Notes: generated by a model not told the origin, from the sequence alone. A stretch of DNA of 64,000 bases from Prosthecobacter sp. (GCF_034366625.1 NZ_JAXMIH010000008.1:124001-188000), one strand, 5' to 3'. Counted from the stretch's first letter, positions 35,230-44,620 are shown. Numbers and translations are program-made.

Positions 35230-36675
35230 ATGCGCATGTCATTCCCGCATCCAGCCCATCCCGTCAGCCGCCGTGATATGATTCAGGCTGGCGCGGTCGG
35301 TTTGCTGGGCCTCGGGATGAATCATCTCACGGCTTTGCAGGCCATGACTGCGGCGACGCAGCCTGCGCGGGCCAAGTCAGTGATTTACATCTTCCTCAGC
35401 GGTGGCCTGGCGCAGCAGGACAGCTTCGACATGAAGCCGGACGCGCCCATGGAGTATCGCGGTGAGTTCAAACCCATCCGCACGCGCACGCCAGGCCTGC
35501 ACATCTGCGAGCACATGCCGAATCTCGCACGGATTTCAAAAAAGTGGTCCCTCGTGCGCTCGCTCACGCATGGCAGCAGCGATCACTCGCTTGGGCATCA
35601 CATCATGCTCACAGGCCGCACGGACGCGCCGCTGGGCTTCAGTCCTGCCAAGCCGCAAAAATCGGATCACCCGAGCATCGCCGCGCTCGCCACGGCACTG
35701 CTGCCGAAACGCCGAGACAACCTTCCGCCCGCCATCGTGCTGCCGGATAAACTCGTGCATCGCGAAGGACGCACGCTCGCAGGTCAGTTTGCAGGCACGC
35801 TCGGTGCGCAGCATGATCCGTGGTTCTTGGAAATGTCGCCGTATCATCCAAAGCACTATGGGGCCTATCCGCAGTATCTGTTTCATCATGAGCGTGGCTT
35901 TGAAACCGACGACAAGCTGCGCTTTCAAGCGCCGCATCTCTCCCTGCCACAGGGTTTGACACTCGACCGTGTGATGGATCGAGTTTCGCTGCGAGACTCG
36001 CTCGAAAAGCAGACGCAGAACCTCACCGAGCTGGCGGGCGATGAAGCCTTTGATTCCACACGCCAGGCCGCCATCGGCCTGCTGAGTAATCGCAAGGTGC
36101 ATGACGCCTTCAGTCTGGAGAAAGTCGATCCCAAGCTGCTCGACCGTTATGGTCGCCACAGCTACGGCTGGTCGCTGCTCATGGCCAAAAATCTCGTGCA
36201 GAGCGGTGTGCGCATGGTGCAGGTGAATCTGGGCAACAACGAGACTTGGGACACGCATCAGGCCGCATGGGGCAACCTCAAGAACTACCTGCTGCCTCCG
36301 ATGGACCAGGCCGTGAGCGCCTTGATCGAAGATCTCGACGCCAGCGGCCAGCTTGATGAAACACTCATCGTCATGGGCGGCGAATTTGGCCGCACGCCGA
36401 AAATCAAGAGCATCTCCGCCACCGCGCTGCCAGGGCGGGATCACTGGGGCCACGCGCAGAGCATCTTGCTCGCGGGGGGCGGCATCCAAGGAGGCCGCGT
36501 CATCGGCGAGACCGACAAAATCGGCGGCTATCCCATCAGCGACGCCCAGACGCCCGAAAACTTCGCCGCCACCATCTACGAAGCCCTCGGCCTGCCCCGC
36601 GAGACGATCTGGAAAGACTTCACCGGCCGGCCGCACACGCTCTACATGGGCTCGCCGATCAACGGGCTGACCTGA
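35230..36675 (+). CDS. Tat-exported DUF1501 protein (copy 2, divergent)
   Basis: 481 residues with Tat motif VSRRDMIQAGAVGLLGLG. DUF1501 phrases are KSVIYIFLSGGLAQQDSFDMK, GGEFGRTPKIK and LPGRDHWGHAQSILLAGGG. It is clearly more divergent than copies 1 and 3, with a different middle region (HREGRTLAGQFAGTLG, FDSTRQAAIGLLSNRK). An ATG three codons in gives the same leader. It carries an extra His-rich segment, SSDHSLGHHIMLTG, where the others have GHDAF-like residues. Function as for the family: unknown, probably periplasmic hydrolase. A REP-like doublet follows the stop. Confidence 0.86.
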   Translation: MRMSFPHPAHPVSRRDMIQAGAVGLLGLGMNHLTALQAMTAATQPARAKSVIYIFLSGGLAQQDSFDMKPDAPMEYRGEFKPIRTRTPGLHICEHMPNLARISKKWSLVRSLTHGSSDHSLGHHIMLTGRTDAPLGFSPAKPQKSDHPSIAALATALLPKRRDNLPPAIVLPDKLVHREGRTLAGQFAGTLGAQHDPWFLEMSPYHPKHYGAYPQYLFHHERGFETDDKLRFQAPHLSLPQGLTLDRVMDRVSLRDSLEKQTQNLTELAGDEAFDSTRQAAIGLLSNRKVHDAFSLEKVDPKLLDRYGRHSYGWSLLMAKNLVQSGVRMVQVNLGNNETWDTHQAAWGNLKNYLLPPMDQAVSALIEDLDASGQLDETLIVMGGEFGRTPKIKSISATALPGRDHWGHAQSILLAGGGIQGGRVIGETDKIGGYPISDAQTPENFAATIYEALGLPRETIWKDFTGRPHTLYMGSPINGLT

Positions 36676-36688
36676 TTCGCGGCAGCGT

Positions 36689-36766
36689 TTTGGAGTGCGG
36701 CGGCCCTCCGCCGCTTTCGAGCGCCTCATGGCCTGCGAAAAGCTCCAGAGGGCTGGAGCACTCCAA
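36689..36766. repeat. REP-like hairpin doublet with a different head sequence
   Basis: Inverted arms at about 36689-36715 and 36741-36766. Read inward, both begin TTGGAGT and fold around loop ccct: GCGGCGG/CCGCCGC in the left arm and GCTCCAG/CTGGAGC in the right. The stems differ at three positions, each compensated on the other strand of the stem. The organisation matches the GTAG doublets, but the head is TTGGAGT. It occupies most of the gap between convergent genes (copy 2 of DUF1501 and the PLC-like gene). Confidence 0.72.
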
Positions 36767-36779
36767 GCCGCTGCCGCGC

Positions 36780-37796
36780 TCATTCGACACGCCATTGGCT
36801 TTTCAACTCGCTCCATTCGTTCGACGGCTTGCGCGGCAGTCCACGCCATTCCGGCACCTGCATCACCACCTGCTCGATCAAATCAGCGCACTGCTCGGCA
36901 ATCGTTACCAACGTGCGGCGCATGCCCGCTGCTTCGGCGATTTGGATCATTTTTGCATGATCCAGGCCACCGCTGACGCGTTTTGCCTCTTCACTGTCAC
37001 GCTGCGCCACACGCAGCACATCTTCGGTGTGATGCTGCAGCCAGCGGCGGTTCTCGGTCAGCACGGCGGCCAGCAGCGGCTGCAACTCGGGCTTCCAGCC
37101 CTCATCGAACAGTTTGCCGAGATCTCCAAGCTTCTCGCCGATGCGCATGTAGTGCGGCTGGATCGCCTCCACGGGCGTCGCGGCCATGTCACGGAAAGTT
37201 TTGGGCCAATCGACACCCAGTTCACCGCCAATCGTGTGAAACGTGAACTGGTCCTGAACGATGCGGTTTCGCGGTGTGTAAACGCCGTCGAGCAAATGCA
37301 TGCGAATGCCGGGCTGGACCGATTTGATGAGCGAATCGCCGACGATGTGAACCATCCAGCCCAAGGCATACGCGAGACCACGCTCGGAGGTCATGTCATC
37401 GCGAATCGCGAGCGCGCAGTAGTCCGCGAGATGATCCCACGGCACGCGCAGGCTTACGTCTGGCTTGGCCCAGCCGAAGACGAGATGCGCACGGCCATAG
37501 AACAGCTCGTGGATCTGCTTGGGTCGATACATTTGCCCGTCCTGCACGAGCACCCACGGCCTCACCACACCGCCAGTGAGCGGACTTTTCTCCAGAGGAA
37601 CGGTGCCAAAGCCAACTTCACGGCCGGTATCGACACAGACGGCTTCTGGCATCACTTGGATGTCACAACCAAGATAGGCACCGCACAGGAAGCTCGGCAG
37701 ATGCCGCTCGATGATCGGTGTGATCGGCAGCCCGCGACCCTTCGCCGCTTTCGCCGCGAGGATGCCATACATGGTGTGTCCGATCAGTCCGCTCAT
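36780..37796 (-). CDS. zinc-dependent phospholipase C-like protein
   Basis: 338 residues from ATG 37796, chosen because longer in-frame starts (37820, 37880) run into or past the divergent DUF1501 start at 37870. SGLIGHTMYGILAAKAA, PSFLCGAYLGCDI and YALGWMVHIVGDSLIK resemble the His/Asp-containing helices of zinc-dependent PLC/S1-P1-nuclease-like proteins that bury metal ions between helices. No signal peptide is evident. It could act on phospholipid or another phosphoester; the assignment rests on helix patterning and is moderate. Only this gene is on the minus strand within the DUF1501 block. Confidence 0.58.
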   Translation of the reverse strand: MSGLIGHTMYGILAAKAAKGRGLPITPIIERHLPSFLCGAYLGCDIQVMPEAVCVDTGREVGFGTVPLEKSPLTGGVVRPWVLVQDGQMYRPKQIHELFYGRAHLVFGWAKPDVSLRVPWDHLADYCALAIRDDMTSERGLAYALGWMVHIVGDSLIKSVQPGIRMHLLDGVYTPRNRIVQDQFTFHTIGGELGVDWPKTFRDMAATPVEAIQPHYMRIGEKLGDLGKLFDEGWKPELQPLLAAVLTENRRWLQHHTEDVLRVAQRDSEEAKRVSGGLDHAKMIQIAEAAGMRRTLVTIAEQCADLIEQVVMQVPEWRGLPRKPSNEWSELKSQWRVE

Positions 37797-37869
37797 GACT
37801 CGGGAGCAAACGCGGGCCATGTCACCGGTCTGGCAAGAGACGTGACCCTGCCGCCGTAGGTTAGCGGCC

Positions 37870-39210
37870 ATGCTCTCCATCTATTCCAAATCCAGCGGCG
37901 GTTTCTGCGATGGCGTGTCGCGTCGAAACTTCCTCAAGATCGGCGGACTCGCCATGGGCGGGATGTCGTTGAATGATGTGCTGCGTGCCGAAGCGGCGCA
38001 GAAGGCGGGCAAGTCGCACAAGGCGGTGATCATGGTCTTCCTGCCGGGCGGCCCGTCGCACCAGGACATGTTTGATTTGAAGCCGGACGCGCCGAGCGAG
38101 ATTCGCGGCGAGTTCAAACCCATCTCCACCAACGTCCCTGGCATCCAAATTTGTGAGCACCTGCCGCGTCTCGCCAAGATGATGGACAAATGCACGCTCA
38201 TCCGCTCGCTGGCCGACTGCGACAGTGGTCATGATGCCTTCCAGTGTCTCACCGGCCGCAGTGCGAAACGTCAGCCGCCCGGTGGCTGGCCGTCGATGGG
38301 TTCCATCGTCTCCAAGCTCGAAGGCAGCGTGAATCCCGCGATGCCCGCGTTTGTCGGCCTCGCGCCCAAGATGGGTCACATGCCTTGGGCACGCACCGGC
38401 GAGCCGGGTTACCTCGGCGTCGCGCACGCGCCTTTCCAGCCGAATCGCGGCGGCGGCACGGAGGACATGTCGCTCAATGGCATCACGCTCGACCGCCTTG
38501 GCGATCGCAAGACACTACTGAGCAGTTTCGACAATCTGCGCCGCGATCTCGACGCCACCGGCCTCATGGGCGGCGTGGATGTCTTCAATGAGCAGGCGCT
38601 CAATGTACTCACGAGTCCCAAGCTGCTCCACGCCCTCGATTTGAGCCGCGAAGACCCGCGCATCGTCGAGCGCTACGGGAAGGGCGAGAACCGCAACCGC
38701 GACGACGGCGGCCCGCGCCTCACCAGCCACTTCTTGATGGCGCGTCGCCTTGTGGAAGCCGGTGCACGCGTCGTGACGCTCGCTTTCAGCCGCTGGGACT
38801 ATCATTCGAACAACTTCGGCCAGCTTCGCGAAGATCTGCCGCTGCTCGACGCCGGGCTTACCGCACTCATCACCGATCTGCACGAGCGCGGCCTCGACAA
38901 AGATGTCTCTGTCGTCGTTTGGGGCGAATTCGGCCGCACACCGAAGATCAACGACAAAGGCGGCCGCGATCACTGGCCGCGTGTCGCCTCCGCGCTGCTC
39001 GCTTGCGGCGGCATGCGCCACGGACAAGTCATTGGCGCAACCGACAAGCACGCCGGCGAACCCACCGACCGTCCCGTCGCCTTCGGCGAGGTCTTCGCCA
39101 CGCTGTACAAGCAGATGGGCATCGACGTGACGAAAGCCACGCTTACCGATCTGACCGGCCGGCCGCAGTATCTCGTGGATGGCAATCTGCCGATGGCGGA
39201 GCTGGTTTGA
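37870..39210 (+). CDS. Tat-exported DUF1501 protein (copy 3)
   Basis: 446 residues, Tat leader CDGVSRRNFLKIGGLAMGG. DUF1501 motifs are KAVIMVFLPGGPSHQDMFDLK, WGEFGRTPKI and GRDHWPRVASALLACGG. Paralogous to copy 1 along its whole length (GITLDRLGDRKTLL, EQALNVLTSPKLLHALDLS, DLTGRPQYLVDG), so these two probably arose by duplication with the divergent PLC-like gene and copy 2 between them. It lies upstream of the DUF1549/DUF1553 gene at 40.2 kb, the usual partner in this phylum, but a membrane protein gene intervenes. Confidence 0.88.
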   Translation: MLSIYSKSSGGFCDGVSRRNFLKIGGLAMGGMSLNDVLRAEAAQKAGKSHKAVIMVFLPGGPSHQDMFDLKPDAPSEIRGEFKPISTNVPGIQICEHLPRLAKMMDKCTLIRSLADCDSGHDAFQCLTGRSAKRQPPGGWPSMGSIVSKLEGSVNPAMPAFVGLAPKMGHMPWARTGEPGYLGVAHAPFQPNRGGGTEDMSLNGITLDRLGDRKTLLSSFDNLRRDLDATGLMGGVDVFNEQALNVLTSPKLLHALDLSREDPRIVERYGKGENRNRDDGGPRLTSHFLMARRLVEAGARVVTLAFSRWDYHSNNFGQLREDLPLLDAGLTALITDLHERGLDKDVSVVVWGEFGRTPKINDKGGRDHWPRVASALLACGGMRHGQVIGATDKHAGEPTDRPVAFGEVFATLYKQMGIDVTKATLTDLTGRPQYLVDGNLPMAELV

Positions 39211-39241
39211 CCAGACTTGCGCATGTGCTACCGAGGCCTAC

Positions 39242-40093
39242 ATGCCACGCACCAAAGCATTTCTCGGCGTTTTGACGCTGTTCATCACGATCTCGGCCCT
39301 GTGGTTCCGTTTCGGCAAGGCCTTCCCCGAATGGCTGTCCATCGCGGCCTGCGCTTGGATGTTTCTGATCGGACCGGTGGCGTTGTTCATCACCGCGAGG
39401 CTTGCGCGTGAGGAGATCCATTTTGAAAATCCGCGTGGCATCATCGGCATGGTGGTGCGCGTGCTGGTGATCTCTCCTCTGGGTTGTTTTGGCATTCTCT
39501 GTATGGTCACCGGCCTGGCTGTGATCGCGCTGGCGGTCTGGTCAGCCGTGGTGAAAGCGGACTTCGCCATGCTCAAGAATGTGCCGGGACTGCTGGTCTT
39601 TGCGGGAATGACCGCTTTTGGAGTGTTCGTCCTGCGACAGGCGCTGATGGGCGAGGGACAGACGAGGCGTGAAATCGAGAAAGCCGAGCAGGCCCGTCAA
39701 GAAGCACTGCTGCATCCAGACTGGGCGTTTTACGCGGAGCATCTGCGCCGCCCGGTTCCTGACGCACTGCAAAAGCTCTACCAGGATGAGCAGAGGGTGC
39801 AGGCTATTGCTGATTTTCCGGAGAAGGATGCCGTCGCGGAGCTCCAATGCTTAGAACCTTTGCAACGCGACTACCTGGTGCCAGCCGGGAAGAGCGACCT
39901 GCCTTACGACATTGTGCCTTTTGCCACCGCCGATGATGAAAGCTGGGTCTTCCTGAAACCGGGTGAGAACGAGACAAATCAGGTGCTCATGGCGGACCCC
40001 GAGGAGCCAGAACGAATCGTGATCCTGGCAGATTCCGTGGAGGCCTTCCTTGCCGCGTTGTCTTGGGAGCGCACGGCTACATTCGACTCGTGA
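39242..40093 (+). CDS. membrane hypothetical protein with SUKH-like C-terminal domain
   Basis: 283 residues from ATG 39242 (MPRTKAFLGV); the frame extends upstream to 39179 inside DUF1501 copy 3. Four hydrophobic segments lie in the first 145 residues (for example VLTLFITISALWF, AWMFLIGPVALFITA, LGCFGILCMVTGLAVIALAV, LLVFAGMTAFGVFVL). A coiled, charged segment follows (GQTRREIEKAEQARQEA). The C terminus (LPYDIVPFATADDESWVFLK, then RIVILADSVEAFLAAL) has the D-x-W and terminal-helix pattern of SMI1/KNR4 (SUKH) domains. Such a fusion is unusual, and the function is unknown. Confidence 0.6.
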   Translation: MPRTKAFLGVLTLFITISALWFRFGKAFPEWLSIAACAWMFLIGPVALFITARLAREEIHFENPRGIIGMVVRVLVISPLGCFGILCMVTGLAVIALAVWSAVVKADFAMLKNVPGLLVFAGMTAFGVFVLRQALMGEGQTRREIEKAEQARQEALLHPDWAFYAEHLRRPVPDALQKLYQDEQRVQAIADFPEKDAVAELQCLEPLQRDYLVPAGKSDLPYDIVPFATADDESWVFLKPGENETNQVLMADPEEPERIVILADSVEAFLAALSWERTATFDS

Positions 40094-40197
40094 CCGGGTT
40101 GAGCCGTCCAAACAAACTCAAACATTCCTCAGACTGAACACAGGACTGTTCTTCCGCCGACAAGATTCCCATTCTCAGCCCGTAGGTTCTCGCCGTC

Positions 40198-42393
40198 ATG
40201 AACCTGCCACGCCTCACCCTCCTCGCCGCCCTCGCGTCTTCCTCGGCTTTTGCTGCCGATGCACCGCGTCCGCTGAATTTCGCGAACGACATCGTTCCCA
40301 TCCTCACGAAGGGCAGTTGCAACTCGGGCGGCTGCCATGGCAAATCGGGCGGGCAGAATGGCTTCAAGCTCTCGCTGCTCGGCTTTGAGCCGCAGGAAGA
40401 CTATGAGCACATCGTGAAGGAAGCGCGTGGCCGTCGTGTGTTTCCGGGATCGCCGGAGCAGAGCCTGCTTTTGACCAAAGGCACCGCTCAGTTGCCCCAC
40501 GGCGGCGGCAAGAAGCTCGATCCGAACTCCGAGGACTACGCCGACATCACCCGCTGGATTCGCGAGGGCATGCCCTATGGCAAGGACACCGATCCGAAGA
40601 TGGCCAGCATCAGCGTCGAACCCTCAAAGCTCACCATGCCGCTCAAAGGCGCGCAGCAGCTCAAAGTGACCGCCCATTACACCGACGGCAGCACGCGCGA
40701 TGTCACCAAACGCGCCCTGTATGAGGCGAACGAAAAAGCGATGGCCGAGACGACCGAAACCGGCCGCGTGCAGCTCTTTGATCTGCCGGGCGATGTCGCC
40801 GTGATGGTGCGCTATCAGGGCAAAGTCTCAACCTTCCGCGCGACGGTGCCGCTCGGTGCTCCAGTCGATCAACTTCCCGCAGTCAGCAATTTCGTGGACG
40901 ATCTCGTCTTCGCGAAGCTGAAGACCATCGGCATGCCGCCGTCCGACATCGCCGATGACGGCACTTTCGTCCGCCGCCTCACGCTCGATCTCACCGGCCG
41001 TCTGCCCACCGCCGCAGAGATGAAGGACTTCATGGCCTCCAAAGATGCCAACAAGCGTGCCGCGCTCACCGACCGCCTGCTCGACAGCCCGGAATACGCC
41101 GAATACTTCGCCAACAAGTGGAGCGCCCTGCTGCGCAACCAGCGCACGCAGCCCACCTTTGCGCGTGGCAGTTACCTCTTCTACTCGTGGATTCGCGATA
41201 GCATCGCGGACAACAAACCCTACGACCAGTTCGTGCGCGAAGTCGTCGCCGCCGCAGGCGATCTCGAACAGAACCCGCCCGTTGCTTGGTATCGTCAGGT
41301 GAAGGAGCAGAAGCAGCAGATGGAGGACGTGGCGCAGCTCTTCCTCGGCACGCGCATGCAGTGTGCCCAGTGCCACCATCATCCCTTCGAGAAATGGAGC
41401 CAGCAGGACTACTACGGCTTCGCCGCCTTCTTCAGCAACGTGTCACGCAAGCCCTCCACCTTCATCGGCGAGGAGACCATCTTCCACAAACGCGGCATCG
41501 CGCAGACGCAGAACATCCGCACGAAGGAAAATGTCATGCCCACCAGCCTCGGCGGCAGCGCTTTGAAGCTGAAACCCGAGCAAGATCCGCGTCACGCCCT
41601 CGCCGAGTGGATGAGCGCGAAGGACAATCCCTTCTTCGCCCACACGCTGGTGAACCGTTACTGGAAGCACTTCTTCAATCGCGGCCTCGTCGAGCCCGAG
41701 GACGACATGCGTGAAACGAATCCGCCTGTGAATCCTGAGCTGCTCAGCGCCCTCGCCGCCGACTTCGTGAAAAGCGGCTACGACATGAAAAAACTCATTC
41801 GCACCATCGTCACGAGCACGACGTATCAGCTCAGCGCCGTGCCGAACACGCACAACGCCAAGGACCGTCAAAATTTCAGCCGCTACTATCCGAAGCGTCT
41901 CAATGCCGAGGTCCTCTACGACGCTGTCAACACGCTGCTTGATGTCGAAAGCAATTTCGCCGGTCAGGCTCCTGGAACCCGCGCCGTCGCGCTGCCTGAC
42001 AACAGCTACAACCAAAGCACCTACTTCCTCAGCGTCTTCGGTCGCCCCGATTCATCCAGCGCCTGCGAATGCGAGCGCACACAAGAGGCCAGCCTCGCGC
42101 AGAGCCTCCACCTGCTGAATGCCGCGGACATCCAAACCCAGCTCTCTCGTGGCAATGGCCGCGCCGACATGCTGACGAAGGACGCCCGCCCCGACGACGA
42201 CAAGATCACCGATCTCTACCACATCGCCCTCAGCCGCGAACCCAACGCTGACGAAGTGAAATTCGCCCATGCGCATCTCGACAAGAAAACCACCGGCAAA
42301 ACCGGCGACGAAGCCTTTAAAGGCAAAAAAGAGGCTTATGAGGACATCTTGTGGGCGCTGCTGAACACGAAGGAGTTCCTCTTCAATCATTGA
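40198..42393 (+). CDS. secreted planctomycete-type cytochrome protein, DUF1549/DUF1553
   Basis: 731 residues with signal MNLPRLTLLAALASSSAFAA. Domain order: an N-terminal heme-like CNSGGCHG (a CX4CH form, about residues 41-48), a Big_2-like Ig domain near 130-220 (SVEPSKLTMPLKGAQQL), DUF1549 at about 230-430 (FVDDLVFAKLKTIG, VRRLTLDLTGRLP), containing CAQCHHHPF with CXXCH, and DUF1553 at about 465-720 (HALAEWMSAKDNPFFA, NRYWKHFFNRGLVEP). These proteins are periplasmic, co-occur with DUF1501, and are presumed to take part in electron transfer linked to substrate degradation. Next gene 72 bases on, same strand. Confidence 0.88.
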   Translation: MNLPRLTLLAALASSSAFAADAPRPLNFANDIVPILTKGSCNSGGCHGKSGGQNGFKLSLLGFEPQEDYEHIVKEARGRRVFPGSPEQSLLLTKGTAQLPHGGGKKLDPNSEDYADITRWIREGMPYGKDTDPKMASISVEPSKLTMPLKGAQQLKVTAHYTDGSTRDVTKRALYEANEKAMAETTETGRVQLFDLPGDVAVMVRYQGKVSTFRATVPLGAPVDQLPAVSNFVDDLVFAKLKTIGMPPSDIADDGTFVRRLTLDLTGRLPTAAEMKDFMASKDANKRAALTDRLLDSPEYAEYFANKWSALLRNQRTQPTFARGSYLFYSWIRDSIADNKPYDQFVREVVAAAGDLEQNPPVAWYRQVKEQKQQMEDVAQLFLGTRMQCAQCHHHPFEKWSQQDYYGFAAFFSNVSRKPSTFIGEETIFHKRGIAQTQNIRTKENVMPTSLGGSALKLKPEQDPRHALAEWMSAKDNPFFAHTLVNRYWKHFFNRGLVEPEDDMRETNPPVNPELLSALAADFVKSGYDMKKLIRTIVTSTTYQLSAVPNTHNAKDRQNFSRYYPKRLNAEVLYDAVNTLLDVESNFAGQAPGTRAVALPDNSYNQSTYFLSVFGRPDSSSACECERTQEASLAQSLHLLNAADIQTQLSRGNGRADMLTKDARPDDDKITDLYHIALSREPNADEVKFAHAHLDKKTTGKTGDEAFKGKKEAYEDILWALLNTKEFLFNH

Positions 42394-42465
42394 TCGAGAG
42401 CGCTTCTTCATGCGGAGCGCGGATGCCCTCATCCGCCTTCCAAAATCCAACTCAGGACCTGCCAA

Positions 42466-44514
42466 ATGCCCATGAACACTCGTTCCATGTCTCGCTGCCA
42501 TTCTGCATTTCATATCGTTCCGTTCATCCTCGTCGCTTGCGCTGCTTCAGCGTTCTCCCAGGCCACATTCCCCACGCCCGCGCTCATCGGCATCGCTCCA
42601 CTCGGCTCCAAAGCCGGAACGACCGTCGAACTCACGCTTCGCGGCACGGATCTCGATGCGCCCATCGCCGTTCTGCTCAATGAGCGCTCGATTCCCGTCA
42701 AAAGCCCCAAGCCAAACGTCATCAGCCTCGCGCTGCCTGCCGATCTGAAGCCCGCGCTCTACGATCTTCGTTTCGTCGGTCGCTACGGCGTCTCCAATCC
42801 GCGCGTGTTTGAAATCAGCACGCTCGACACCATCGAATCACCCGGCACGAACACCAAGGCCGACAAGGCGCACAAGGTCGCTCTAAACTCGGTTATCCAA
42901 GGCGTCTTCAAGTCCGCCGCGCCGCATTGGTTCACCTTCGACGCGAAAAACGGCCAGACGATCACCGCCACCTTCAGCGGTCGCCGCTTCGACACGCGCA
43001 CGGAGCTTCTCGCCGCCGTCAGCGCTCCCACCGGCCGTGAACTCGCCCGCATGCGCGATGGCGTGCTCACTTTCACCGCCAAGGCCGATTCAACCTACCG
43101 CCTCCGCTTGAACGAACTCATGTTCCGTCCCGGCGATGACTACAGCTATCGCGTCACGCTCAGCACCACGCCGCCTCCGGCTCGTCTCGCCAGCAAAGCA
43201 GGCCCCGTGCGTCCCGTTCAGATTGGCCAGACCATTCAAGACGCCTTCCTGCCGCTCGGTGCTGCTCACAGCTTCGATCTCGCCTTCAAAACCGGCGAGA
43301 AGTTCATCATCGAGGTCCATTCGCATCAGCTCGGCCATCCCACCGATCCGCAACTCGTCATCGAAAACCTCAAGGCCGACGGCACACTCACCGCGCAAGC
43401 CGAGGTGGCCGACGCGCCCGCCATCACACCCGCGCCGAGTCTCACCGTGCTCAACCGCGATCCCTCCTACGCTTACGAGGCCAAGGCCGACGGCACCTTC
43501 CGCCTCACAGTGAACGACGCCTTCGGCACCACGCATCCGTTTGAGCTGCGCATCCTCAAGGAAGCACCGAAACCTCCGGCGCTCATCGCCATCAATCCCG
43601 TGCTGCCCGGAGCCAAAACCAAGACCGCCGAGTCCGGCAGCTCCAACGTCCCGCGCAACGGCATCGCCGCGCTCGAAGTCGTCGCGCCGAATCGCAACGC
43701 CTTGAGTGAACCCATCGAATTGAAGGCCGAAAACCTTCCCGCAGGCGTCACCTGCCTCGGCGGCTTCATCGGCAAAGGCCAGTCACTCGGCTACATCGCG
43801 TTTCAAGCTGCCGCCGATGCTCCAGCAGGTGCCAGTGTGCTCAGCGGCATCACCAAGAGCCAGTTCGTCAGCTACAACGTGACTGACATGACCAAGGAAA
43901 GCCCGCTCTACCGCATCACCGGCGCTCCCGCCCTCGGTGTGAGCGCGCAAACCGCCCCCGCGTTCGTCCAGACCGAGAAAACCGACATCCTCGAAGTCGC
44001 TGCCGACGCCAAACTCGAGATCCCTCTCAAAGTCACCCGCCACGCCGAGTTCACCGATGCGCTCAAGTTCAAAGCCCTCGGCCTCATCGCAGACGCCACC
44101 AAAGCCCCCGAGGCCGACATCGCCGCCAAAGCCGTCGCAGGCAAATTCACGCTCGATGTGAAAGCCCTCAAGCTCGCCCCCGGCGACTACGGCTTCATCC
44201 TCCAAGGCCCCGCGAAGATGAAAGTCCGTCGTAACGTCGAAGAGCTCACCACTGCTGAGTCCGATGCCAAAAAAGCTATCGAAGCCCAAGCAGTTGCCAA
44301 AAAGCAGCTCGACGTTGCCAACGCCGACGCCACACCGAAAAAGGCCGAGCTTGTTAAAACTGCTACGACTGCTCTCAAAGCTGCCGATGCCGCCAAAGCT
44401 GCCGCAGACAAGCTCGTCAAAGACCTCACGGCCAAGGCTGCTCCCAAAGAAGCCATCTTCGCCGTCTATTCCAACCCCATTCGCATTCGCGTGAAGGAAG
44501 TGGCAAAGAAGTGA
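42466..44514 (+). CDS. secreted Ig/prepeptidase-type protein, partner of the DUF1549 gene
   Basis: 682 residues; starts at 42466, 42472 or 42487 are all possible, and MSRCHSAFHIVPFILVACAA is the hydrophobic signal. An IPT/TIG-like domain near 40-125 (PALIGIAPLGSKAGTTVELTLRG) is followed by prepeptidase-C-terminal-like sandwiches (HWFTFDAKNGQTITATFSG; HSFDLAFKTGEKFIIEVHS). Near 590-660 an Ala/Lys/Asp-rich stretch (TTAESDAKKAIEAQAVAKKQL, then KTATTALKAADAAKAAADK) looks like a coiled coil or rod. Proteins of this architecture routinely follow DUF1549/DUF1553 genes. Likely a binding or structural subunit. Confidence 0.75.
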   Translation: MPMNTRSMSRCHSAFHIVPFILVACAASAFSQATFPTPALIGIAPLGSKAGTTVELTLRGTDLDAPIAVLLNERSIPVKSPKPNVISLALPADLKPALYDLRFVGRYGVSNPRVFEISTLDTIESPGTNTKADKAHKVALNSVIQGVFKSAAPHWFTFDAKNGQTITATFSGRRFDTRTELLAAVSAPTGRELARMRDGVLTFTAKADSTYRLRLNELMFRPGDDYSYRVTLSTTPPPARLASKAGPVRPVQIGQTIQDAFLPLGAAHSFDLAFKTGEKFIIEVHSHQLGHPTDPQLVIENLKADGTLTAQAEVADAPAITPAPSLTVLNRDPSYAYEAKADGTFRLTVNDAFGTTHPFELRILKEAPKPPALIAINPVLPGAKTKTAESGSSNVPRNGIAALEVVAPNRNALSEPIELKAENLPAGVTCLGGFIGKGQSLGYIAFQAAADAPAGASVLSGITKSQFVSYNVTDMTKESPLYRITGAPALGVSAQTAPAFVQTEKTDILEVAADAKLEIPLKVTRHAEFTDALKFKALGLIADATKAPEADIAAKAVAGKFTLDVKALKLAPGDYGFILQGPAKMKVRRNVEELTTAESDAKKAIEAQAVAKKQLDVANADATPKKAELVKTATTALKAADAAKAAADKLVKDLTAKAAPKEAIFAVYSNPIRIRVKEVAKK

Positions 44515-44527
44515 TTCGGATTCTCGT

Positions 44528-44551
44528 GGCGGAACTCATGTGAGTTCCGCC
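44528..44551. repeat. perfect hairpin after the prepeptidase-like gene
   Basis: Arms GGCGGAACTCA (44528-44538) and TGAGTTCCGCC (44541-44551) are separated by two bases, 13 bases after the stop codon. There is no T tract. It may aid termination or be a solo REP-type element; no second arm is visible. Confidence 0.55.
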
Positions 44552-44574
44552 TGAAGCAAATGCGCAGGAAGCTT

Positions 44575-44618
44575 CTTCATCGGATGCTCCTTGAGGAGAT
44601 GGTCAGCATCATGCGGCC
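44575..44618. repeat. relic copy of the 3' end of the ThuA-cytochrome gene
   Basis: 44575-44604 matches 45165-45194 at 29 of 30 bases, and 44605-44618 matches 45205-45218 exactly; a 10-base gap separates the two blocks. The source is the coding end of the 45162-49316 gene (residues GRMMLYTTDQLLKEHPMK). The relic begins three bases past the stop of the 171-residue hypothetical gene. The two copies flank that gene as direct repeats. Confidence 0.85.
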
Positions 44619-44620
44619 GG

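Noticed and set aside
42419..42436. Hairpin GCGGATG-ccct-CATCCGC between DUF1549 and prepeptidase-like genes
   Set aside because: Short 7-base stem without T tract or head sequence; could be chance in GC-rich DNA, so it was not listed as a terminator.
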